A stretch of DNA of 64,000 nt, taken from Halorhodospira halochloris. Its GTDB lineage: Bacteria > Pseudomonadota > Gammaproteobacteria > Nitrococcales > Halorhodospiraceae. The stretch is from assembly GCF_002356555.2 (NCBI RefSeq), contig NZ_AP017372.2, positions 1,652,501-1,716,500 on the forward strand, written 5' to 3'. Below the pieces are notes generated by a model, which had not been told where the DNA came from, ran no database searches, and saw only the letters and a program-made list of their open reading frames with translations. Both the position numbers and the translations under genes were made by a program. This document shows, in pieces, positions 1-10,262 of the stretch (position 1 is its first letter; the number at the start of each line of letters is the position of its first letter).

Positions 1-1701
1 AAAACCGTCAAATGCCGCATTGTCACCGCTAACCTTATGCAGCCGCTCCAGCATGGCCTGGGCTTGGGCGTATACCGCCGCCCCCCCTTCTAAATCGAGC
101 ACGACACCACCGACTTGTGATTTTAATTCCACCTCCGGAGACATCAGCTTGAGCACTACCGGTTGATCAAACTCCTCGGCAACCTCCGCTGCCTGCTCTG
201 GATCAGAAGCTCGCCGAGTCTCCACAGACGGTATGCCATAAGCACTCAGCAGACGCTGGGTCTGATATTCATTGAGTTGATCGCGTCCTGCGGTCAGAGC
301 CGCGGAGAGGATAAGCCGGGCCTGTTCATAATCGGGAGTAAAATCTTCCGGCACTGAAGGTGGGGTCTGCATCAACAAAGTCTGGCTACGCCGGTATTGC
401 AGCAGCCGGCTGAAGGCACGCACTGCCTCCTCAGGATACTCAAAAGCCGGCACCTTATCCTCTAGGAAGGCTTTGCCACTCTCTCCCGCCGAATTCCCCC
501 ATGCCGCCAGCAGCGGTTTGCGCAACCGCTTAGCGTGCTTAACAATGACCTCGGCAACCTCTTGGCCATCGTCGCTAGCGCCTGGCGACTTGATTGCCAA
601 GATGCCGCTCACCTGACGATCTCCACCGAGGATATCCAGTGCCTTATCATATTCTGACGCCCCAGCATCGCCGCCAAGGTCGAGAGGATTATCACTAGCC
701 TCAGGGTCGCGTGCTAAGCCGGCGAGCTTGTCACTACTTTCAGCGCTGATCCTCTGCGGGGAATTGTCATAACGACGCAGAGCGTTGCCGGCCAGCAAGC
801 CCAGACTGCGGCTGTTGCCTATGATGCCGAGTGTTCCATCACGCCCTGGAGGGCGACTCGTCTCCAGGATCTCAACCGCGCTGAATAACTCCTCAAGATC
901 ATCTACCCGCACCACACCGGCTCGGCGGAAGGCGGCATCATAAACAAAATCATCTATCTCATCTGCTCCAACCTCGACTGGTTTAAGCACTATTACTGGC
1001 TTCATGCGCGCCAACCGGCGAAGCGCCGACATAAACTTGCGGGTTCGGCGCACCCGCTCCAGATAAACTATTACAGCTCGGGCGCGGTGATCGGTGGCGA
1101 GGTAATCGAAGCTATCACCAAGATCGACATCTACGGCACCGCCAATATGAATCACGTGAGACAGCCCAGCGCCATGTTCAGCGCACCACTGCAGCGCAGC
1201 GCCGGCCATGGCCGACGACTTGGTCACCAGAGCCGCCCGGCCCGGCTCCAGGGTGACCGGCATAGTTGAGGCGTGCAGACCTAGATGGGGCACACTCAGG
1301 CAGCTGCTACCTGGCCCAACAACCCTTATCATGTACGGCCGAGCTGCCTCCAATAGGGCCTGCTCCAACTCCTTACTGCGTTCATAGCTACAATCGGGCG
1401 ATACAGAGCGCGCTACCATAACACCGCGAGTGCCTAATTCACCCAACCGTCTTATCCAGTCCGGGGCGTGCCCAACCGGCTGGGTGATTACTGCCAGATC
1501 GGGAATAGCCGGCAGCTGTTCGAGGCTGGAGTAAACTGGCACGGCGGCAAGTGAGCTAACGCCCTGCATTAGCGGCATCACCGGCCCTTGGAAGGGCTCA
1601 CTGAGCAGATTGCGCAAGATCCGCCGATCGAGATCGCCACCTTCGCCGATCAGCACTACAGAGCGTGGCTGAAACAGCGCCTCAAGATTGCGTACCGTCA
1701 T
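1..1701 (-). CDS. Pat-type / ADP-forming acyl-CoA synthetase-like protein (3' end outside window)
   Basis: An open minus-strand frame of 567 codons begins at the ATG at 1701 and runs off the left edge, so the C-terminus is missing. The translation shows a CoA-binding Rossmann domain (about residues 8-130, starting MTVRNLEALFQPRSVVLIGE), a succinyl-CoA-ligase-like domain (about 150-460, with GIIGNSRSLGLLA) and the start of an ATP-grasp domain (about 475 on, with LLSAYGIPSVETRRA and VVLKLMSPEVELKSQVGG). This order is that of ADP-forming acetate-CoA ligases and of Pat/YfiQ protein lysine acetyltransferases, which add a C-terminal GNAT domain. The sequence needed to choose between them lies outside the window. 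If it is Pat, AMP-forming acyl-CoA synthetases such as the one at 30180 would be typical targets; this is inference. Confidence 0.8.
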   Translation of the reverse strand, partial: MTVRNLEALFQPRSVVLIGEGGDLDRRILRNLLSEPFQGPVMPLMQGVSSLAAVPVYSSLEQLPAIPDLAVITQPVGHAPDWIRRLGELGTRGVMVARSVSPDCSYERSKELEQALLEAARPYMIRVVGPGSSCLSVPHLGLHASTMPVTLEPGRAALVTKSSAMAGAALQWCAEHGAGLSHVIHIGGAVDVDLGDSFDYLATDHRARAVIVYLERVRRTRKFMSALRRLARMKPVIVLKPVEVGADEIDDFVYDAAFRRAGVVRVDDLEELFSAVEILETSRPPGRDGTLGIIGNSRSLGLLAGNALRRYDNSPQRISAESSDKLAGLARDPEASDNPLDLGGDAGASEYDKALDILGGDRQVSGILAIKSPGASDDGQEVAEVIVKHAKRLRKPLLAAWGNSAGESGKAFLEDKVPAFEYPEEAVRAFSRLLQYRRSQTLLMQTPPSVPEDFTPDYEQARLILSAALTAGRDQLNEYQTQRLLSAYGIPSVETRRASDPEQAAEVAEEFDQPVVLKLMSPEVELKSQVGGVVLDLEGGAAVYAQAQAMLERLHKVSGDNAAFDGF

Positions 1702-1743
1702 AGTTTTAAGATTCCGTAGTCGGAGAAACTTTTATGAGCCTTT

Positions 1744-2472
1744 TTAGCAAGCAATACCAAGCTGACGTAGCACATATTGCCACTCTTTATCAGGTTGTGC
1801 GGTTATCCGGATCGGCTGCGCATCCTCAGGATGCGGCAAGCATATCTCCGTTGCCATCAGCATCAGCCTCCAGACACCAAAAAGCTCGCGGAAGAGTGAG
1901 TTGTGGGCACTATCACCGTGTGTAGTGTCGCCAATGATGGGGTGGCTAAGCGACTTCAGATGGCGGCGCAACTGATGCCGTCTGCCACTGCGAGGCCATA
2001 GATCGATACAGGTATAACGAGCCGTCGAGTAGCGGGAGACCGGCGTAGGCAATTCAGCCCAAGCCAGGGGTTTAAACTCAGTGACCGCCGGCTGAGGATC
2101 GCCCCCCTCACCACGCCGCCCCCTGCCAAGTGGCTTATCGACACGACCGCCCTGCTCTATCCAACCACGGACAACGGCGCGGTATCGTTTAACAACCCTC
2201 TGCTCGCGAAACGCCGCGGCGATTTTGCCCGCCGCGTCAGGATCGAGAGCGAAGAGCAAAACCCCGGCAGTCGCCCGGTCTAAACGGTGAACTGGGTAGA
2301 CCCACTGCCCGGCTAGCTGATCACGCACCAGTTGAACAGCTGCAACCCGATCACGGTCAATACCAGTCCTATGGACTAACAAATTATTTGGCTTATAGAC
2401 CGCCACCATACGCTCATCCTTATAGAGGACTTGGAGCCTATGGCTATCGGTGATCACTGACTGGCAACCCAA
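1744..2472 (-). CDS. truC: TruC-like tRNA pseudouridine synthase
   Basis: A 242-residue RluA-superfamily pseudouridine synthase. The catalytic motif is HRLDRATAGVLLFA near residue 82, with the nucleophilic Asp in HRLDR. The downstream block GRRHQLRRHLKSLSHPI followed by GDTTHGD is characteristic of TruC, which converts U65 of some tRNAs to pseudouridine in the cytoplasm; length fits too. The start is a TTG at 2472 with an AGGG about 7 bases upstream. A GTG at 2457 is an alternative that would bring the N-terminus closer to family length. It is divergent from the transporter at 2552, with about 80 bases between them for both promoters. Confidence 0.85.
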   Translation of the reverse strand: MGCQSVITDSHRLQVLYKDERMVAVYKPNNLLVHRTGIDRDRVAAVQLVRDQLAGQWVYPVHRLDRATAGVLLFALDPDAAGKIAAAFREQRVVKRYRAVVRGWIEQGGRVDKPLGRGRRGEGGDPQPAVTEFKPLAWAELPTPVSRYSTARYTCIDLWPRSGRRHQLRRHLKSLSHPIIGDTTHGDSAHNSLFRELFGVWRLMLMATEICLPHPEDAQPIRITAQPDKEWQYVLRQLGIAC

Positions 2473-2551
2473 AACTTAGCCCTGTCTTTTATACTAGCGT
2501 ACAGGATAGTATCAGCATAACAAAAACCGCTTTTGGCTATAACCACAAATT

Positions 2552-3904
2552 ATGTCAACTAGTCCGGCTGCAGTGCCAGTACATAACCGCACCGCCATTT
2601 TTGCCTACGCCATGCTTGGCCTACCGCCGGCAATCTGCCTGCCGGCATTTTACCTATACTTGGCGCCCCCTTTAATCGACACACCGCAGGTTTCAATACT
2701 ATTCGTAGGGATAATTATCGCCATCCTGCGCATCGTCGATACAGTTACACCACTATTCTTTGGTTACTGGAGTGATCGTAACTCAATCCCCGCAGGGAGG
2801 CGAAAGCTCGGCTGGTTTTGCGGAGCAACGCTGATGATTATAGGACTTGCGGTGCCACTATTGATTGACGATCAATGGGGCAAGGCTCAGCTATTAGTTA
2901 GTGGCTGCGCTCTCACTTTTGGCTTGTCAATAATGCGCGTCAGTCAATTAGCTTGGCCTGCGGAACTGTCAGGTTATTATCATCAGCGCAGCAGATTTTA
3001 TTTCGCCGGACAGACAACACTTACGATAGGGCTAATAGTTGGCTTGGCATTGCCATTTTTGGCTACGCAATCCGGAGTCCTAACCCAAGGGGTAGACCAA
3101 GCAATCTTTTGGTCTATAGTTTTGCTCAGCCTAGTCGCTAGCTTAATGATGCTAATCTACCTACCCGATCCTGGCTCAGCACCTGCACCGGAAAGATTTA
3201 TGCAATCTTTTCGTAGGATCCGCGTCAGCCCCTCATGGCGCCGTCTTCTGATCGCCCACTCACTTAACATCTTCGCCAATAGCTTGCCGGTAATTCTGAT
3301 ATTCCATATAAGCATGGAAGTTGTCGGAACCAGCAACATAATCCTGCCAGTTGTCTTTACATATCTTGCGGCGGCGCTTGTAGGCTTGCCGATAGGGCTG
3401 GCACTGGCGCGCCGTTGCGGCAAGCATCAGAGCTGGTCAGCAGCACTTATCTACACTGCCGCAGTGTTGATTTGGATCCCCCTGCTCGCCGAGGGGGATA
3501 CCCTGGTCATGCTGATTCTGACTGCACTGATTGGCTTCACTGCGGGCATGGACTGGGCCCTATCGGCCGCTATCCAAGCTGATACGGTAGACTCTGAGTC
3601 ATTGCGAAACGACACAGCGCGCGCTGGTTTTCAGTTCGGGCTATGGCTATTTGCTGGCCGGTGCGCATTGGCCGTTGCTATCCTGTTCGCCGTTGGGGTC
3701 CTTGCCATAACCGGTGGCAGTGCCGCCATAACACCCGGAGCAGATAAGGCCTCTAATGAGCTTATCCTGATAACGGCAGGGCTGGGATCTGCCTTTGCCA
3801 AGCTGATAGCGGTAACTCAGATCTGGAACCTGCCCCTGGATGCGACCAAGCACAAAGAGATCCAGGAAAAACTCCGCGAGCGTCGGCAAAGCGCAGCGGA
3901 ATGA
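2552..3904 (+). CDS. GPH/MelB-type MFS transporter
   Basis: A 450-residue integral membrane protein with about 12 hydrophobic segments. The loop after the second segment reads GYWSDRNSIPAGRRKLG, the signature of the glycoside-pentoside-hexuronide:cation symporter (MFS_2) family. The membrane segments are typical of secondary transporters in the inner membrane. The substrate cannot be read from the sequence; proteins of this family next to housekeeping genes are often unassigned. It stands alone between truC-like (divergent) and nadA (convergent), so it is probably monocistronic. No strong ribosome binding site is visible before the ATG. Confidence 0.75.
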   Translation: MSTSPAAVPVHNRTAIFAYAMLGLPPAICLPAFYLYLAPPLIDTPQVSILFVGIIIAILRIVDTVTPLFFGYWSDRNSIPAGRRKLGWFCGATLMIIGLAVPLLIDDQWGKAQLLVSGCALTFGLSIMRVSQLAWPAELSGYYHQRSRFYFAGQTTLTIGLIVGLALPFLATQSGVLTQGVDQAIFWSIVLLSLVASLMMLIYLPDPGSAPAPERFMQSFRRIRVSPSWRRLLIAHSLNIFANSLPVILIFHISMEVVGTSNIILPVVFTYLAAALVGLPIGLALARRCGKHQSWSAALIYTAAVLIWIPLLAEGDTLVMLILTALIGFTAGMDWALSAAIQADTVDSESLRNDTARAGFQFGLWLFAGRCALAVAILFAVGVLAITGGSAAITPGADKASNELILITAGLGSAFAKLIAVTQIWNLPLDATKHKEIQEKLRERRQSAAE

Positions 3905-3964
3905 ACCATCTACCGTTGCAGCGCACAACTCACGCCATAGCCTGAAAGGCTAGGCGGGAGTAGT

Positions 3965-5041
3965 TCATGCATCACCAACACCGAGCACTTGAGCCGAACG
4001 CTGAGCAGCAAAATCGAGCATTCGCCCGAGTGAATGTTGTGCTTTGGCCACCACTTGCGGGTCAACATGGACCTCTGGAGCCCCCTGCTCCAAAGCGCTA
4101 GCCAGATTAACCAGGCCGTTCATAGCCATCCATGGGCAATGGGCACAGGAGCGACAGCTGGCACTATGCCCGGCAGTAGGGGCCGCGATTAGCTCCTTGC
4201 CGGGGGCGAGCTGCTGCATCTTGTGGAAAATACCGGCATCCGTGGCAACGATCAGCTGCGGCGCACTGCTATTTTGAGCTGCCTTAAGGAGCTGGGTTGT
4301 CGAGCCGACGACATCGGCCTGCTCAATAACCGCACCAGGTGATTCAGGGTGCACCAACACCTCAGCTTGCGGGTAATATTTACGCAGTTCAGTCAGCTCA
4401 AGAGCCCGGAACTCTTCATGGACGATACAGCTGCCCTGCCAAAGCAACATATCAGCACCGGTCTCCCGCTGCACGTACTCACCAAGATAACGATCCGGAG
4501 CCCAGAGTATCTTTTCACCTGACTCATGCAGGTGGCGCACAACATCTACAGCGATACTAGAAGTGACCACCCAGTCTGCCCGCGCCTTAACCTGCGCTGA
4601 GGTATTGGCGTAGACAACCACCGTGCGCTCTGGATGCTGATCACAAAAGGCGGCGAACTGCTCAGCGGGACAGCCGATATCCAACGAACAGGTAGCCTCA
4701 AGAGTAGGCATCAAAACACGCTTATGCGGGGTTAGTATCTTAGCGGTCTCGCCCATAAACCTCACGCCCGCCACTACAACAGTAGAGGCGGTATGCTCGG
4801 CACCGAACCTAGCCATCTCTAGAGAGTCAGAGACACACCCCCCGGTCTGATCGGCCATGCGCTGTATCTCACCATCGGTATAATAGTGGGCCACCAGTAC
4901 CGCATCCTTCTCTTGCAACAGCCTAGGAATACGCTCGCGCAGCTCAGCGCGCTGCTCCTCACTCAACTGCTCAGCGGCGGTATAAGCCTGGGACCGAAAA
5001 TACCGCGGGACAAACGGTGTTTTAATAGGAGAATCTGACAT
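3965..5041 (-). CDS. nadA: quinolinate synthase NadA
   Basis: A 358-residue NadA, the [4Fe-4S] enzyme that condenses iminoaspartate with dihydroxyacetone phosphate to quinolinate in NAD biosynthesis. Seen in the sequence: the N-terminal [15 protein letters not shown] block, the substrate-loop region [15 protein letters not shown], and the expected cluster cysteines in [21 protein letters not shown] and [10 protein letters not shown]. The ATG at 5041 is preferred over a TTG at 5056 that would add five residues. It follows the CinA-like gene at 5066 closely on the same strand and may be co-transcribed. NadB and NadC are not in the window. Confidence 0.95.
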   Translation of the reverse strand: MSDSPIKTPFVPRYFRSQAYTAAEQLSEEQRAELRERIPRLLQEKDAVLVAHYYTDGEIQRMADQTGGCVSDSLEMARFGAEHTASTVVVAGVRFMGETAKILTPHKRVLMPTLEATCSLDIGCPAEQFAAFCDQHPERTVVVYANTSAQVKARADWVVTSSIAVDVVRHLHESGEKILWAPDRYLGEYVQRETGADMLLWQGSCIVHEEFRALELTELRKYYPQAEVLVHPESPGAVIEQADVVGSTTQLLKAAQNSSAPQLIVATDAGIFHKMQQLAPGKELIAAPTAGHSASCRSCAHCPWMAMNGLVNLASALEQGAPEVHVDPQVVAKAQHSLGRMLDFAAQRSAQVLGVGDA

Positions 5042-5065
5042 TAGCGACCTGCCCAAATAAATCTA

Positions 5066-5806
5066 CTATTCCCAATTGTAGCCGTTCTCCGCCAACATAT
5101 CAGTAAGCTGAGCAAAGGCCTGAGCTACCAATGGATTGGGACCACTTACTCCGAGCTCTACCTCAAAGCCACAGCCCTGTGCAGATGCGCTGGGTAAACA
5201 GGATATGCGCAGCTGCGGATAGGCCCCTTGCAGTCTTTCCAGGAGGGGGATCAAATCCCCCTCACGCGCCCCGATAACGCGCATGGTCCGCTGTTCTACA
5301 TGTCCCGGCTGCTGTATATGGACATAATAGGTATCCATAACCCACTCAATCATAGGCCAGGCCATGCTCGGAAAACCGGGCACAAAGTGGTGGTCTTTGA
5401 TGCTGAATCCAGCAACCTTATTGACCGGATTGGGGATCATAGCCGCACCCTGGGGAAAATCAACCATGCGCAGACGTTGCTCATCGGCCCTATCGCCAAA
5501 ATGGTGCTGCATAGCCTGCTGTGCATCTATATGGCGCTGCAGTGGCACTGCTAGTGCTTTAGCACAGCATTGACGGGTACGATCGTCGGGGGTAGCCCCA
5601 ATTCCGCCAAAACTTAAGACAATATCATCAGTAGCGAAAGTCTGCTGCAGGGTTTGAGTGAGCAATGCCGGATCATCCCCGAGTATGCGCACCCAAGCCA
5701 ACTCCAGGCCGCGCTTGGCAAGTATTTCTATCAGCGCCGGTAGATGTTGATCTTGCCGCCTGCCGGTCAACAACTCATCGCCGATAATCAATGCACCAAT
5801 GCGCAC
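5066..5806 (-). CDS. CinA-N / molybdopterin-binding domain protein
   Basis: A single MoCF_biosynth (molybdopterin-binding, COG1058) domain of 247 residues. It opens RIGALIIGDELLTGRRQDQH and carries the GGIGATPDDRTRQ loop, a GPT-DD variant of the family. CinA proteins add a C-terminal PncC deamidase domain, absent here, so this is the short stand-alone form whose role is uncertain. The start is set at the GTG at 5806, which gives the usual family beginning. A GTG at 5821, one base after the stop of the RND pump, is possible. It lies directly behind the pump gene (stop 5823) and is very likely translated from the same mRNA. Confidence 0.8.
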   Translation of the reverse strand: MRIGALIIGDELLTGRRQDQHLPALIEILAKRGLELAWVRILGDDPALLTQTLQQTFATDDIVLSFGGIGATPDDRTRQCCAKALAVPLQRHIDAQQAMQHHFGDRADEQRLRMVDFPQGAAMIPNPVNKVAGFSIKDHHFVPGFPSMAWPMIEWVMDTYYVHIQQPGHVEQRTMRVIGAREGDLIPLLERLQGAYPQLRISCLPSASAQGCGFEVELGVSGPNPLVAQAFAQLTDMLAENGYNWE

Positions 5807-5822
5807 GCCAGTAAGCCCCACC

Positions 5823-8800
5823 CTACTCCATAATCCTTGCTCTACCACGGCCCTGAGCAATCCGCTCGGCAGCACCTTCGTATATGCTCAGCAGCGCCGG
5901 CATAAGGAAGAGCACGATAGCGGTTGCCCCAGCCAAACCGAATGCTATTGCTACCGCCATTGGTATCAGGAATTGTGCTTGCACTGAAGTCTCCGCTAGC
6001 AGCGGCAACAACCCACCAATGGTAGTAAGTGAGGTGAGAATCATGGCCCGCAAGCGCTGACAAGACGCCTGCACTAGGGCCTCGTCGACGGCAACCCCAC
6101 TGGCCCTGATCTGGCGATAGAAGATGGTCAGGATTATAGCATTATTGACAGTGATGCCAGTCAGACCAAACAACCCAAACAACGAGAGCAGGGTAAGATC
6201 TATCCCCATCAGCCAGTGCCCCGCTAAGGCCCCGACAATCCCGAATGGGATGACCGCCATTACCAATAATGGCCAGCCGTAGGAAGCAAACACCCAAGCT
6301 AACACCAAATAGATAAGCCCCAGGGCCAAAAAGAGACCACTTTGCATATCGCCCAGGGTCTCCTCCTGCATATCAGCCCGGCCACCAAAGGAACTTTCAA
6401 CACCGTAATCGTGCTCGAGCTGCGGTAGCACATTAGCGCTCAGATCGCGCCGGATATCACCAGCATTACCCATCTGGTCATCGACATCTGCGGTAATGCT
6501 AACTACTAAATCGCCGTTAAAGTGGCGCACAACTTCAAAACCGCGCCTGGAATCAAGATCGACTACGCTCTCTAGGGGCACCAACCCACCATCAGGTAGC
6601 CTGATCTGGGTATCTAGCAGAGCAGCTAGATTATCGCGCTCGGTCTTCGGCCGGCGCAGCCGAACCTCAACCTCATCGCGGCCCTGATGATAAATCTGCG
6701 CCAGATTGCCGGCGAAGGCATCCCGGATCTGGCGGCTGAGGTCATCAGTACTCAACCCTAGGGCGCGGCCTTCGGCATTGAGGCTATAGAGCAACTGCTC
6801 CTGACCATAAGGCAGGTCATCATCGACCCCTCTAACCCCCGAAAAGGTACTCAAGACCTCGCGCAGATCATCCGCAGCACTACGCAGAACTTCTGGCTCT
6901 GCACCACTAAGCCGGACATTGATATCCTCTCCTGGAGGGCCTGCCACCCGCTCGCGCATAACCAAGCGCTCGACTCCAGGATGGCGCTCAATGCTCTGCT
7001 CCCAGGCGGCGAGGATAGTCGAGTTGCGAACTTCGCGTAGTTCCGGAGAAATAAGCTCAACGACCACTCCGGCATAATGATCCCCGCGGCTGACCCTTTC
7101 CCCGCCGGCACTGTACGTCTCGCCTTGACGAACCACCCGCGAACGAACCAGCTCCTGTTCAGCAAGCTGCTCATCAACCTCGGTTAACTTGCGCTCTATA
7201 TCGTGGATAAAGGCATCCACCCGCTCCGGCGGTGTCCCCGGGGCAAAACCGACATTGGCGTAAATGACCGTCCCTTCGGGCTCGGGGAAAAAGGTGAAAT
7301 CTATCCGCCCTCCAGCCACCAAGCCGATCGCTGCAACCAACAAGGCACATGCGCTAGCCAGAGTACTCCAGCGCCAGCGTACCGCGGTGCTGACCCAGCG
7401 TCGGTAAACACCGTAACGGAAGTTGTCAAAACCACTTTCAACCGCCCGGCGCAGACGTGTCGGTGAGCGCCCGCGTTGCTGTCCCTCAAAGGAGCGGCGC
7501 AAGTGCCCAGGCAGAACTATAAAGGCCTCAATAAGCGAGGCGATAATCACGCAGATAACTACTAGCGGGATATCAAACATGATATTGCCCATAGTCCCGC
7601 CAATAGCCATTAAGGGAATAAAGGCCGCCACTGTGGTCAGCGATGACGCCATAACCGGCGCCAACATATCCCGCGCACCCCCCGCTGCTGCCTCACCGGG
7701 CGACTCGCCGCGCTCAAAGCGGGCCACTCCACGCTCACCAACCACAATGGCATCATCAACAATGATCCCCAAAGTCATAATGAGTGCAAACAGACTCATC
7801 ATGTTGATCGTACCGCCCACCGCCCAGAGCACAGTCAAAGCGGCCAGAAAGGCCGCTGGGATACCCACAGTGACCCAGAAGGCAACTCGCGCGGTCAAAA
7901 ACGTGAAGAGAATGGCCACCACCAGCAAAAGACCGGCAAGACCATTAACCAGCAGCAGCCCTATCCGCTCACTGACCAGCTCCCAGAACTGATCATAGAG
8001 AGTGATCTCCATGCTATCAGGCAGGCGTTGCTCGACATCCGCATACCATTCATCGAGGATGCGTGCCGCCTCCAGCGAATCCTGATCTTCGGCACGCTGG
8101 AGCAGCATCTCAATCGCCGGGAACTCACCGCGACGGACACTGACCTGCTGCTCCCGGGCGCGCAGCTCGATCTGCGCCAGATCTCCCAAGAGCAGTGGCA
8201 ACCCATCATCTCCCACACTCACTTGAAGGTCGCGCAGCCCTTCGACACTGCGCCGCTGCTCTAGGCTGCGTAACTGCCGAGCGATATCCGCTGCGCCGAC
8301 TTCACCGCCGGGCATGTCTAGGCTCTCGCTGGCGAGAAGATTGCCCAGCTCTCCGAAGGTCAGACCGCTATCAAGCAACCACCTTTGCTCTATCTCGACC
8401 GCCGCCTCCAGCTCGGCCATGCCGCTGATCTGCACATCTGCTACACCGCGACGCAGCAGCTCATCCTCCATATCCTGCGCCCACGCCCGCAGCGTCTGTG
8501 CTGAGACATCACCACTTATGGCTACCCTGGCTATAGGATCGAACCGTGGTGGGCGACGAATAGTAGGCTCCTCGGCCTCCTCGGGCAAGTTACGGATACC
8601 CGCCACACGATCCTTGACCGACTCCACGGCATCGGTCATATCCGTGCCCTCAGCAAACTCCAGGGTGATGCTCGCCAAGCCATCGGTTGAACTCGACTCC
8701 ATCTCCCGCAGTCCCTGGACGTCACGCACCGCGTCTTCCAGTGGGCGGGTCAAAGATGCGGCAACATCCTCAGCAGTGGCACCGGTCCACGGCACCTCAA

Positions 8801-8954
8801 CGGTCACCACCTCGAGCTCAAAGTTGGGGAAGAACTGGGTATTGAGCTGGGTTACCGCGTAGAAGCCGGAGACGAACATCAGTGCTAACACCAGATTCGC
8901 AGCAACTGGATGCTCGGCCAGCCAACGCATGGCATCACGGCGCGGTGCGGGCAT
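5823..8954 (-). CDS. RND (HAE1-type) efflux pump permease
   Basis: A 1043-residue inner-membrane resistance-nodulation-division transporter, full length for the family. TM1 is near residues 15-33. A large periplasmic loop follows, then a membrane block with the proton-relay motif GIIVDDAIVVGE in TM4 (about residue 395), a second periplasmic loop, and a C-terminal membrane block with TGITVNNAIILTIF. The gene follows its adaptor (8958-10235) with 3 bases between them and should form a tripartite pump with an outer-membrane factor encoded elsewhere, since no TolC-like gene is in the window. The periplasmic loops are rich in Glu and Asp. The substrate is unknown: drug or lipid efflux is family-level inference. 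Confidence 0.92.
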   Translation of the reverse strand: MPAPRRDAMRWLAEHPVAANLVLALMFVSGFYAVTQLNTQFFPNFELEVVTVEVPWTGATAEDVAASLTRPLEDAVRDVQGLREMESSSTDGLASITLEFAEGTDMTDAVESVKDRVAGIRNLPEEAEEPTIRRPPRFDPIARVAISGDVSAQTLRAWAQDMEDELLRRGVADVQISGMAELEAAVEIEQRWLLDSGLTFGELGNLLASESLDMPGGEVGAADIARQLRSLEQRRSVEGLRDLQVSVGDDGLPLLLGDLAQIELRAREQQVSVRRGEFPAIEMLLQRAEDQDSLEAARILDEWYADVEQRLPDSMEITLYDQFWELVSERIGLLLVNGLAGLLLVVAILFTFLTARVAFWVTVGIPAAFLAALTVLWAVGGTINMMSLFALIMTLGIIVDDAIVVGERGVARFERGESPGEAAAGGARDMLAPVMASSLTTVAAFIPLMAIGGTMGNIMFDIPLVVICVIIASLIEAFIVLPGHLRRSFEGQQRGRSPTRLRRAVESGFDNFRYGVYRRWVSTAVRWRWSTLASACALLVAAIGLVAGGRIDFTFFPEPEGTVIYANVGFAPGTPPERVDAFIHDIERKLTEVDEQLAEQELVRSRVVRQGETYSAGGERVSRGDHYAGVVVELISPELREVRNSTILAAWEQSIERHPGVERLVMRERVAGPPGEDINVRLSGAEPEVLRSAADDLREVLSTFSGVRGVDDDLPYGQEQLLYSLNAEGRALGLSTDDLSRQIRDAFAGNLAQIYHQGRDEVEVRLRRPKTERDNLAALLDTQIRLPDGGLVPLESVVDLDSRRGFEVVRHFNGDLVVSITADVDDQMGNAGDIRRDLSANVLPQLEHDYGVESSFGGRADMQEETLGDMQSGLFLALGLIYLVLAWVFASYGWPLLVMAVIPFGIVGALAGHWLMGIDLTLLSLFGLFGLTGITVNNAIILTIFYRQIRASGVAVDEALVQASCQRLRAMILTSLTTIGGLLPLLAETSVQAQFLIPMAVAIAFGLAGATAIVLFLMPALLSIYEGAAERIAQGRGRARIME

Positions 8955-8957
8955 GGC

Positions 8958-10235
8958 TTAATGCTCTTCCCGGACGCGCACCCGCAACCCGTCAGTGGCT
9001 TGGGGTATTTGAGTAGTAACTATCTCTGCTCCGGGCTCGAGCTGCGGCACACGAACCAGAGCACCTCTTTGTCGGCCTTCAGGAGAGCCTGCCAGCTTTG
9101 CCTCACCTAAACGTTGAACCTCTACTTCACGCAGTCTGTCATCTTCCCCTACAACAAAGATCCGATCCATGTCGTAGAGTGCTTCATAGGGTAGGACCAA
9201 GCTCTGCGGCTCGACCGGTAATTCCAGCTCAATTGTCGCAAAGCGGTCCAAGGCGACATCATCATGCCGCCCCTCAAGGGCAAATAGGGCCTCCACCCCG
9301 CCCTGATCACGCGGGCTTCGCCCAGCGAAACGATCCAATTCAACCTGTTTGGTGACTCCGTCTATATATGCTCGACCAGCTACCTCAACCCCGCCAGCAA
9401 GGGCGCGCTGCAACGAACCAAGGCGCGGCGAAGGAATCCGCGCTTGCACTTCAAGGTCGCCGGTATCGTAAATCTCTACCAGGCTCGAGCCGGGTGTTAC
9501 CCGATCGCCAGCAGCTACCTCCACGCCACTTATCCGACCGCGGAACGGCGACTTTATCGAACTGCGCTCAACATCACGTCGAGCCTGATCGCGCGCAGCT
9601 TCAGCTGCATCCCGGCGCGCTTCGGCAGCTTGAATCCGGGCCTCACCATCATCAACCGCCTGTTGTGCCCTGGTAACCGCCTGGCGCCGTCGCTCCTTGG
9701 CCTCCTGCGCATCATCAAGCTCAGACGGCGATGCCGCTTCATCATCGACCAAACGCTCTAACCGCGACACCCGCCGCTTATCTATCTCCAGCAGCTTCTT
9801 TTCGGCACGCAGATCATCACCATCGGCTGCTACTGCACGCCGCTCCTGACGTAAAGCGGCCTCCAGCTCATCTAGCTCAGCCTGACGCTGGCGCAGGACA
9901 TCGCGCAACTCGCCATCATCAAGCTCAACCAGCAACCCATCGCGCTTAATCAGACTCCCATCCCGGGCCGGAACATCCTTAACATCCGCTTCGACCGCCG
10001 ATTTCACAGTCACCGCGCTGGGCGAAACGACATAGCCGTAGATACGAAGCAGTGGCTTGTGGGCCGCAGGCTCAGCGGTTGTAGTGGTAACCACCCAGTG
10101 CGGCTCTGCCGGCTCGCGTTCTACAGGCTGCGGGCGAGTTGCAACAAGTAAGACAAAGATAATTACCCCACCGGCAAGGACTATAACGGGCAACCCCCAG
10201 CCCAACCAGTAGCGCCAGCGCAATCCTTTTATCAC
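8958..10235 (-). CDS. RND periplasmic adaptor (membrane fusion protein)
   Basis: A 425-residue HlyD/AcrA-type adaptor. It has an N-terminal membrane anchor (about residues 12-32), a lipoyl half (VKSAVEADVKDVPARDGSLIK), an unusually long alpha-hairpin of Arg/Glu/Ala-rich heptads (about 105-225), then the second lipoyl half SIKSPFRGRISGVEVAAGD and beta-barrel and membrane-proximal domains. The start is a GTG at 10235, preceded by AAGGG at some distance. It bridges the pump at 5823-8954 to an outer-membrane channel. The two genes are 3 bases apart and form an operon with the pump. Confidence 0.9.
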   Translation of the reverse strand: MIKGLRWRYWLGWGLPVIVLAGGVIIFVLLVATRPQPVEREPAEPHWVVTTTTAEPAAHKPLLRIYGYVVSPSAVTVKSAVEADVKDVPARDGSLIKRDGLLVELDDGELRDVLRQRQAELDELEAALRQERRAVAADGDDLRAEKKLLEIDKRRVSRLERLVDDEAASPSELDDAQEAKERRRQAVTRAQQAVDDGEARIQAAEARRDAAEAARDQARRDVERSSIKSPFRGRISGVEVAAGDRVTPGSSLVEIYDTGDLEVQARIPSPRLGSLQRALAGGVEVAGRAYIDGVTKQVELDRFAGRSPRDQGGVEALFALEGRHDDVALDRFATIELELPVEPQSLVLPYEALYDMDRIFVVGEDDRLREVEVQRLGEAKLAGSPEGRQRGALVRVPQLEPGAEIVTTQIPQATDGLRVRVREEH

Positions 10236-10262
10236 TACAGCTAACCCTTATATTAGACTAGA

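Noticed and set aside
7423-7992. Long plus-strand ORF (189 codons) inside the RND pump
   Set aside because: Antisense shadow of a strongly conserved pump gene; Ser/Arg/Ala-rich low-complexity translation.
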